Source of the DNA: Faecalibacterium langellae
Lineage (GTDB): Bacteria; Bacillota; Clostridia; Oscillospirales; Ruminococcaceae
Reading direction: 5' to 3'
DNA length: 64,000 bases
Assembly (NCBI RefSeq): GCF_002549775.1
Contig: NZ_NMTR01000017.1
Location: 30,934-94,933, forward strand
The notes beneath the pieces are model-generated. The model was not told the DNA's origin. It ran no database searches and saw only the letters and a program-made list of their open reading frames with translations. Position numbers and translations under genes: made by a program. Positions 58,425 through 64,000 of this stretch are shown piece after piece. The number at the start of each line of letters is the position of its first letter. The first letter of the stretch is position 1.

Positions 58425-60548
58425 ATGGACAACGAATACTATAAGCGCTACGAGCCCTTCTTCGGCTCCTGGCACATCAAGCGTTTCATCGGTGCGGGCA
58501 GCTACGGCAAGGTGTTCGAGATCGAGCGCCGGGATTTCGACATGGTGTTCACCGGCGCGCTGAAGGCCATCACCATCCCGGCGGACAAAAGCGAGTATGA
58601 GCAGGTGCTGGAAGCCGGCATGGACCGCGAGGGCGCATCCACCTATTTCCGCGACTATGTGCAGGAGTTGAACCGCGAGATCGCCCTCATGAGCCGCCTG
58701 AAGGGCCACAGCAACATCGTGAGCTATGAGGACCACCAGATCATCCCCCATGAGGACGGCATCGGGTGGGATATCCTCATCCGCATGGAGCTGCTCAAGC
58801 CCATCAACGACGCACTGCGCCAGAACAAGTCCTTCACCCGGGCCGAGGTCATCCGCCTGGGCACCGACCTGTGCCGCGCGCTGGAAGTGTGCGGGCAGTA
58901 CAACATCATCCACCGGGATATCAAGCCCGCCAACATTTTTATTTCGGACACCGGCGATTACAAGCTGGGCGATTTCGGCGTGGCCCGCATCGCCAGCGCT
59001 TCCACCGGCGCGTCCACCCGGGCAGGCACCGTGAACTACATGGCCCCGGAGGTGTTCCGCGGCGAGAAATACACCGCCAACGTGGACATCTATTCCCTCG
59101 GCCTTGTGATGTACCAGCTGCTGAACGCGAACCGGATGCCCTTCTACCCGCCCTACCCTCAGCCCATCACCTTCTCGGCGGCAGAGCAGGCCCGGGCCCG
59201 GCGGCTTGCGGGCGAGGCCCTGCCCCTGCCCTCCGGCGCACAGGATGCACTGGGGCAGCTGGTGTGCAAGGCCTGCGCGCCGGACCCTGCCCAGCGCTTT
59301 GCCGGCCCGCTTGCTTTGCGCAAGGCGCTGGAAGCCCTGCCGCAGAAGCAGCCCGCTCCTCTTGCCATCGACCCGCCCGGCGGCAGGCCGGACCCCCTCA
59401 ACGACACCATTGGCACGCCGGGGCCGGACTGGCACTGGCGCAATGGCCAGCTGGTGCAGGACCCGCCTGCCGACGGAGCAGACCCGGAGGCCACCTTTGA
59501 CCCGCACCTTTCGCCTGCCCCGGCCCCTCTTGTGGACGAGACCGTGCGGGTGGAAACGGCACAGCCCGCCGCCCCGGCCGATGACCGTACTGTGCGGCTG
59601 ATGCCTGCAGACGTCCAGCCGACCCCGGCCCCTGCGCCGGAAAAAGACCGCACCGAGCGGGTGGCCGCGCCCGCCCCGCAGGTGCCGGAAATGCAGGACC
59701 CGGACAAGACCACCGTGCTGTTTGCCGCTCAGGCGGAACAGCGCCGCAAGCAGGAGCAGGCCAGACGGGATGCAGAGGAAGCCGCCCGCCGCGCCGCCGA
59801 AGCGGAAAAGGAGCAGGCCCGCCGCGCCGCCGAACAGGCCGAAGCCGCCCGCAAGGCTGCGGAAGCCGCTGCCGAGAAGCCCGCGCCCGAAGCGAAGATC
59901 TCCCGCCGGAAGATGCTGGGCATCCTCGGCGGCGCGGCCGTGGTGGCCGTGGGTGTCGGTGTGGGCGGTGTGGCCATGCTGAACAAGGACAAAGCCGCCC
60001 CGGCGGCCAGCGCCAGCGAAAGCAGCAGTGCAAGCGAAGCCGTGGAAAGCGCGGCGGCAGTGGCTTCCGGCAGCTGCGGTTATAAAGTGCAGTGGTCGCT
60101 GGAAAACGGCGTGCTTCGGCTTTCCGGTTCCGGCAGAATGTCGGATTATCCGGATAAATCTTCGGTGCCTTGGGTAGACGTGCAGGACCAGATCGAGCAG
60201 ATCAAGTTTGATGATGAAATTATAAGCGTTGGAAGATATGCCTTTGCGGATTGCCCCAATCTGACGAAAGTGACCCTGCCCAGCGCACTGCAGACGATTG
60301 GAACAAGCGCGTTCAATCGCTGCCCGAAGCTGATCTCCATCACGATCCCGGACGGAATAGGTGTGATTGGGGAATATGCATTTACCAACTGTTATGCGCT
60401 GGAAAGCGTTACGATCCCAGAAAGTGTGCGAAAAATCAAGGACCAGGCGTTCCGCTCCTGTGATGAGCTGAAAAGTGTAAAAATCAACAAGAGCTGTACC
60501 CTGGGTAAACAGGTTTTCCCCGACACAACAGAAATCACTTACTATTAA
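58425..60548 (+). CDS. Ser/Thr kinase 4 with outside BspA-type leucine-rich repeats
   Basis: 707 residues. The kinase (about 12-295) is nearly identical in places to kinase 3, with HRDIKPAN and GDFGVARIASAST. The linker has VDETVRVE, DDRTVRLM, KDRTERVA and PDKTTVLFA in the same order as kinase 3, followed by an Ala/Arg/Glu coiled coil. A transmembrane helix (about 495-520) is followed by a short Ser-rich stalk and LRR_5/BspA repeats (about 590-700: VGRYAFADCPNLTKVTLP, IGTSAFNRCPKLISITIP). Such repeats bind proteins or surfaces. Again the sensor part is AT-richer than the kinase part. GCGAGGAGAATGA is the ribosome site. Last gene of the locus. Confidence 0.88.
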   Translation: MDNEYYKRYEPFFGSWHIKRFIGAGSYGKVFEIERRDFDMVFTGALKAITIPADKSEYEQVLEAGMDREGASTYFRDYVQELNREIALMSRLKGHSNIVSYEDHQIIPHEDGIGWDILIRMELLKPINDALRQNKSFTRAEVIRLGTDLCRALEVCGQYNIIHRDIKPANIFISDTGDYKLGDFGVARIASASTGASTRAGTVNYMAPEVFRGEKYTANVDIYSLGLVMYQLLNANRMPFYPPYPQPITFSAAEQARARRLAGEALPLPSGAQDALGQLVCKACAPDPAQRFAGPLALRKALEALPQKQPAPLAIDPPGGRPDPLNDTIGTPGPDWHWRNGQLVQDPPADGADPEATFDPHLSPAPAPLVDETVRVETAQPAAPADDRTVRLMPADVQPTPAPAPEKDRTERVAAPAPQVPEMQDPDKTTVLFAAQAEQRRKQEQARRDAEEAARRAAEAEKEQARRAAEQAEAARKAAEAAAEKPAPEAKISRRKMLGILGGAAVVAVGVGVGGVAMLNKDKAAPAASASESSSASEAVESAAAVASGSCGYKVQWSLENGVLRLSGSGRMSDYPDKSSVPWVDVQDQIEQIKFDDEIISVGRYAFADCPNLTKVTLPSALQTIGTSAFNRCPKLISITIPDGIGVIGEYAFTNCYALESVTIPESVRKIKDQAFRSCDELKSVKINKSCTLGKQVFPDTTEITYY

Positions 60549-60557
60549 ATAAAACAA

Positions 60558-60627
60558 AAAAATCATCTGCAGTGATTTCTCGGGCAAAAGCCTGAGGAAG
60601 TTTGCTGCAGATGATTTTTGTTTTTAT
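60558..60627 (+). terminator. Terminator at the end of the secretion locus
   Basis: AAAATCATCTGCAG pairs with CTGCAGATGATTTT around a 38-base loop with an inner small stem, then TGTTTTT. Confidence 0.75.
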
Positions 60628-60634
60628 GGGAACG

Positions 60635-60679
60635 AACCCTCTCAGGCGCTGCCGCGCCAGCTCTCCCGAAGGGAGAGCC
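60635..60679. repeat. Half copy of the interspersed repeat (copy 4)
   Basis: Begins AACCCTCTCAGGCGC, has hairpins GGCGCTGCCGCGCC and CTCTCCCGAAGGGAGAG, then stops. One terminus of the 9524-9693 family only. Confidence 0.65.
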
Positions 60680-60711
60680 TTTTCAGCGGGCGTCCACGGC
60701 GGGCGTCTGGT

Positions 60712-62604
60712 TTACTGCTCGTTCTTCTTCGCCAGGTCCTTGGTGTAGAGGGCGCGGGTGGCGTTGAGCACAGCCAGCACCATCACGCCCACGTCGGCGA
60801 AGATGGCCGTCCACATGCTGGCCATACCAATGGCACCCAGCACCAGGCAGGCGAACTTGATGGCTAGCGCAAACACGATGTTCTGGTACACGATGCGCAA
60901 CGTGCGGCGGGCAATGCGCATGGCCAGCGCGATCTTAGCCGGGTCGTCGTCCATCAGCACCACGTCGGCGGCCTCAATGGCGGCGTCGGAGCCCAGCGCA
61001 CCCATGGCGATGCCTACATCGGCGCGGGACAGCACCGGCGCGTCGTTGATGCCGTCACCCACAAAGGCGAGGTTCTCTTTAGGCCGCTTTGCGGCGAGCA
61101 GCGTTTCGATCTGGTCTACCTTGTCGCCCGGCAGCAGGCCCGCATGGTACTCATCCAGACCCAGCTCTGCGGAAACAGTCTTTGCAACCGGCTCTGCGTC
61201 GCCGGTCAGCATCACGGTCTTGCGCACACCGGCATTCTTCAGGCCCCGGATGGCCTGTGCGCTGTGGGGCTTCACCACGTCGGCGATGAGCAGATAACCG
61301 GCATACATGCCCTCAATGGCCACGTGCACGATGGTGCCGGTCTCGCTCACAGCGGGAGCCTTCAGGCCCAGCTTTTCCATCAGGCGGGCGTTGCCGGCGG
61401 CGACGGTCTTGCCGTCCACCTTCGCGGTGACGCCGTGGCCGCCCAGCTCCTGCACGTCGGTGACGCGGCTGGGGTCGATTTCCTTGCCGTAAGCGGCCTT
61501 GATGCTCAGGGAGATGGGGTGCTTGGACCAGCTCTCGGCCAGCGCGGCGGCTTCCACCAGCTGTTCCTCGCTGGTGCCGTTTGCGGGGTGGACGCCGGTC
61601 ACTTTAAAGGTGCCCTGGGTCAGGGTGCCGGTCTTGTCGAACACCACGATGCCGGTGCGGGCCAGTTCTTCCAGATAGGTGGAACCCTTGACGAGGATGC
61701 CGCAGGCGGAAGCGCCGCCGATGCCGCCGAAGAAGCTCAGAGGAATGCTGATGACCAGTGCGCAGGGGCAGCTGATGACCAGGAAGGTCAGGGCACGGTA
61801 GACCCAGTCACCAAAGCGGGCGGGCTGACCCAGGACCAGCAGCACGATGGGCGGGATGAAGGCCAGCGCCAGAGCACCGTAGCACACAGCGGGGGTGTAG
61901 ATGCGGGCAAAGCGGGTGATGAAGTTCTCGGCGCGGGCCTTCTTCATGCTGGAATTTTCCACCAGGTCCAGAATTTTGGAAACGGTGGATTCGCCGAACT
62001 CCTTGGTGGTCTTCACCTTCAGCAGGCCGGTCATGTTCACACAGCCGCTGATGACCTCGTCGCCGGTCTGCACGTCGCGGGGCAGGCTCTCGCCGGTGAG
62101 GGCGGCGGTGTTCAGGGCGGAAGTGCCTTCCACGATCACGCCGTCGATGGGCACCCGCTCGCCGGGCTGCACCACGATGACCGTGCCGATCTCCACATCG
62201 TCCGGGTCCACCTGCTCCAGCTTGCCGTCCTCGCCCTCAATGTTGGCGTAGTCCGGGCGGATATCCATCAGGCTGGAAATGCTCTGGCGGCTCTTGCCCA
62301 CGGCCACGCTCTGGAACAGCTCGCCGATCTGGTAGAAGATGATAACGGCGCAGCCTTCCACATAGTCGCCCAGCGCGAAGGCACCCACGGTGGCAACGGC
62401 CATCAGGAAGCACTCATCGAAGGGCTGGCGGTTCTTGATGCCCAGCAGTGCCTTGCGCAGCACGTCCCAGCCCACCACCAGATACGGAATGCAGTACAGC
62501 GCCAGCTCCACCGGCGTGGGGAACTGGGGCAGCAGCTTGAGGATGAGCACCAGCACCACCGCAGCGATGATGCGGTACAGGGTCTTTTTCTGCTTTTTGT
62601 TCAT
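60712..62604 (-). CDS. cadA: P1B-type metal-efflux ATPase (Zn/Cd/Pb class)
   Basis: 630 residues from ATG 62604, with AAGGAGAG 7 bases upstream; the longer frame lacks a start signal. P-type motifs: the metal-site SCPCALVIS in helix 6, phosphorylation DKTGTLTQG (Asp323), and GDGINDAPVLSRADV. The TGES-type actuator loop reads LTGESLP. The HP motif is in WSKHPIS. CPC plus context favours divalent soft metals such as zinc or cadmium. The usual N-terminal HMA domain is absent; a separate HMA protein is encoded just upstream. It is regulated presumably by the adjacent ArsR protein. The symbol cadA is by class; zntA is equally apt. Confidence 0.88.
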   Translation of the reverse strand: MNKKQKKTLYRIIAAVVLVLILKLLPQFPTPVELALYCIPYLVVGWDVLRKALLGIKNRQPFDECFLMAVATVGAFALGDYVEGCAVIIFYQIGELFQSVAVGKSRQSISSLMDIRPDYANIEGEDGKLEQVDPDDVEIGTVIVVQPGERVPIDGVIVEGTSALNTAALTGESLPRDVQTGDEVISGCVNMTGLLKVKTTKEFGESTVSKILDLVENSSMKKARAENFITRFARIYTPAVCYGALALAFIPPIVLLVLGQPARFGDWVYRALTFLVISCPCALVISIPLSFFGGIGGASACGILVKGSTYLEELARTGIVVFDKTGTLTQGTFKVTGVHPANGTSEEQLVEAAALAESWSKHPISLSIKAAYGKEIDPSRVTDVQELGGHGVTAKVDGKTVAAGNARLMEKLGLKAPAVSETGTIVHVAIEGMYAGYLLIADVVKPHSAQAIRGLKNAGVRKTVMLTGDAEPVAKTVSAELGLDEYHAGLLPGDKVDQIETLLAAKRPKENLAFVGDGINDAPVLSRADVGIAMGALGSDAAIEAADVVLMDDDPAKIALAMRIARRTLRIVYQNIVFALAIKFACLVLGAIGMASMWTAIFADVGVMVLAVLNATRALYTKDLAKKNEQ

Positions 62605-62649
62605 ACAAAACTCTCCTTTTTGCGGGATCCTGGGCCGCATCCGCTGCGG

Positions 62650-62835
62650 CGGGCGGGGGATTTCAACAATTTTTCCCCATAAAAATGGATATTCCACGGT
62701 TTTACCCGGGTTTTCCACGCAGTTTTTCCGGCGAAAAAGCGCTTTTAGCCGTCTGTTTTGTGGATTTTCCGCAAACAGTGTTGAAAACCGGGTGGAAAGT
62801 GTTGAAAACTGCGGATTTTTTCAACACGAAACAGC
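62650..62835. other. Region with many TTTTCCAC / TTCAACA motifs between cadA and HMA gene
   Basis: No gene is seen. TTTCAACA, ATTCCACG, TTTTCCACG, TGTGGATTTTCC, GTGTTGAAAAC (twice), GTGGAAAG and TTTTTCAACAC crowd into about 185 bases on both strands. They look like DnaA-box derivatives (TTWTNCACA), but none is a perfect box. Confidence 0.4.
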
Positions 62836-62849
62836 TGCGGATAATAAAA

Positions 62850-62899
62850 GCTCTCCCTCTCGGGAGAGCTGGCATCGCGCAGCGATGACGGAGAGGGTT
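62850..62899. repeat. Half copy of the interspersed repeat (copy 5)
   Basis: GCTCTCCCTCTCGGGAGAGC hairpin, ATCGCGCAGCGAT hairpin, then GACGGAGAGGGTT end. It is oriented opposite to copy 4, so the two half copies bracket cadA. Confidence 0.65.
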
Positions 62900-62912
62900 T
62901 GCTCCCTTGTTC

Positions 62913-63134
62913 TCAGATGTCAAAGATCTCGCAGTCGTCCTCTACCTTCTTGCAGGCGGCCAGAACGTTCACCATGGTGTCGTGGGGGTCTGCGCCCTCC
63001 GCGAACTCCACCTTCATCTTCTGGGTCATAAAGCTGACGGTTGCACCGGCCACGCCTGCCACGGTGTTGGCGGCATCTTCCATCTTCTGGGCGCAGTTTG
63101 CGCAGTCCACTTCGATCTTGTAGGTCTTTTTCAT
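62913..63134 (-). CDS. Stand-alone HMA-domain metallochaperone
   Basis: 73 residues from ATG 63134. It is a single heavy-metal-associated ferredoxin-like fold, KTYKIEVDCANCAQKMEDA with Cys11 and Cys14 as metal ligands, and an acidic end VEDDCEIFDI that adds a third Cys. It corresponds to the N-terminal domain missing from the ATPase and probably hands metal to it. It lies between the ArsR gene and the ATPase on the same strand. Confidence 0.9.
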   Translation of the reverse strand: MKKTYKIEVDCANCAQKMEDAANTVAGVAGATVSFMTQKMKVEFAEGADPHDTMVNVLAACKKVEDDCEIFDI

Positions 63135-63153
63135 AATGAGTACCAGCCTTTCG

Positions 63154-63498
63154 TTATTCTTCGATATGATCCATCCCCATGGAGAGGATGCTGCGCACAT
63201 GGTCATCGTCCAGTGCGTAGAAAACGGTTTTGCCCTCGCGCCGGAACCGCACGAGCTTGGAATCCTTCAGCACCCGCAGCTGGTGGCTCACGGCCGACTG
63301 GCTCAGCTGCACGGCGCTGGCAATGTCCTGCACGCACAGCTCGTTGTCGTGCAGTGCATACAGAATTTTGATGCGGGTGGAATCGCCGAACACCCGGAAC
63401 AGATCGGCCAGCTCGTAGAGCACCTCATCGTCCGGCATCTCCACCGGCTGGTGTTCATTTTCCGGCACCGCAGGGGCGGCCTGTTCTAACCCGGTCAT
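63154..63498 (-). CDS. ArsR/SmtB-family metal-responsive repressor
   Basis: 114 residues. Winged helix with FRVFGDSTRIKILYALHDNELCVQDIA, recognition helix LSQSAVSHQLRVLKDSKLV and the wing REGKTVFYAL. The C-terminal helix DDDHVRSILSMGMDHIEE has Asp, His, His and Glu in the alpha-5 zinc-site spacing; the Cys in ELCVQD fits a CadC-like alpha-3 site. GAAGGAGATGAG precedes ATG. It heads the operon arsR-HMA-ATPase and should release its operator when zinc or cadmium binds. Confidence 0.92.
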   Translation of the reverse strand: MTGLEQAAPAVPENEHQPVEMPDDEVLYELADLFRVFGDSTRIKILYALHDNELCVQDIASAVQLSQSAVSHQLRVLKDSKLVRFRREGKTVFYALDDDHVRSILSMGMDHIEE

Positions 63499-63524
63499 TG
63501 GCTCATCTCCTTCACATCGATATA

Positions 63525-63538
63525 TGAATATCTGTTCA
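63525..63538. promoter_or_regulatory. ArsR/SmtB operator upstream of the repressor gene
   Basis: TGAA-N6-TTCA at 63525-63538 sits in the extended ATATGAATA..TGTTCATG form, matching the SmtB/ArsR consensus (ATA-TGAACA / TATTCA-nATA on the minus strand). It lies about 27 bp before the repressor start. Confidence 0.75.
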
Positions 63539-63698
63539 TGTGTTCAGAATAGCATGCGGAAAGGCCGTTGTCAAGGCTTTTTGCAAAGTTTCCGGGCAAA
63601 AAATAAAAATGCAGTTTTTCTGCGCTGAAACGCAAAAAGCCTGCATTTTTGATTTGCAAAAAGGGTGCATTTTGGGTGGTGCTTCGCAGGGCGGAGAT

Positions 63699-64000
63699 GT
63701 TCTCTTTTGACGGACAAAAGAGAACCAGAAAGGACGGCGGTGCCCGGAGGGCATGAAAGCCCCAGTGGGGCTTTTAAGCCGCAGACCGGTTTGCAAAGCA
63801 AATGCCGCGTGTTTAGCGCGGCAAGGTCGCAGCGATTTCGACGCGCTGGAGCCGGGCGGGGATTGTTCTCTTTTGGCACCAAAAGAGAACCAGAAAGGAC
63901 GGCGGTGCCCGGAGGGCATGAAAGCCCCAGTGGGGCTTTTAAGCCGCAGACCGGTTTGCGAAGCAAATGCCGCGTGTTTAGCGCGGCAAGGGCACGGCGA
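63699..64000. repeat. Tandem repeat, 166-bp period, running off the window
   Basis: Two copies start at 63699 and 63865 with GTTCTCTTTT. Each has the hairpins GTTCTCTTTTG/CAAAAGAGAAC and AAGCCCC/GGGGCTT and a GCCGCG..CGCGGC stem. Frames through it are shadows. The stretch 63541-63698 before it contains no gene. Confidence 0.8.

Overview
The window reads as chromosomal DNA of a GC-rich gut Clostridium relative. A Faecalibacterium or close Oscillospiraceae member is most likely. This is inferred from gene content, AAGGAGG-type ribosome sites, strong GC3 bias and many short palindromic intergenic repeats; no rRNA gene is present to prove it. The exception is an AT-rich stretch of about 7 kb (roughly 21.2-28.2 kb) inside an integrated element.

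Layout. (1) 1-5.5 kb: the end of a GIY-YIG protein, a 1405-aa secreted coiled-coil protein with cysteine-knuckle modules, and a LysR regulator remnant cut by an interspersed repeat. (2) 5.6-14.4 kb: a complete arginine block argG-argH-argC-argJ-argB-argD-argF, with ArgR-like boxes upstream of argG and three repeat or hairpin elements between genes. (3) 14.4-16.9 kb: a MATE exporter, a DUF975 membrane protein and tRNA-Ser(CGA). (4) 16.8-31.9 kb: an integrated element of about 15.1 kb inserted in the 3' half of that tRNA. It has a tyrosine integrase, an excisionase, a DUF188 protein, an esterase broken by one stop codon, and two defence cargoes. The first is XRE, C5 DNA methyltransferase, MORC/MutL-like GHKL ATPase, Z1 helicase-like ATPase, PD-(D/E)XK nuclease and a small protein. 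The second is an AAA ATPase plus RloB/TOPRIM-like pair (AbiL/RloAB type) on the other strand. TnpV and a replication-initiator-like protein close the element; I see no relaxase or conjugation genes. A 164-bp unit is repeated at both ends. (5) 32.7-35.5 kb: N-acetylglucosamine uptake (PTS EIICB) and nagA. (6) 35.6-60.6 kb: a large type VII secretion-like locus. (7) 60.7-64 kb: a metal-efflux P1B ATPase, a separate HMA metallochaperone, an ArsR/SmtB repressor with its operator, and a 166-bp tandem repeat.

The type VII-like locus is the most striking part. It encodes an FHA-containing EssC/FtsK ATPase, a stand-alone copy of the EssC C-terminal module, a YukD/EsaB-like ubiquitin fold, WXG100-type small helical proteins, a vWA-FHA membrane protein, two PP2C phosphatases, four Ser/Thr kinases with different C-terminal parts (NPCBM, none, CAP-like, BspA-type leucine-rich repeats), and several zinc-ribbon membrane proteins. 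No EssA, EssB, EsaA or LXG toxin is visible. A short acidic-x-Thr-(V/T/E)-x motif recurs in the disordered linkers of the kinases, the vWA-FHA protein and a zinc-ribbon/LRR protein, where it is amplified in nine 15-residue repeats. I infer a kinase/phosphatase/FHA circuit built on this motif, controlling a secretion machine that senses the cell wall or outside.

All functional statements come from motif and domain recognition by eye; no database search was run.
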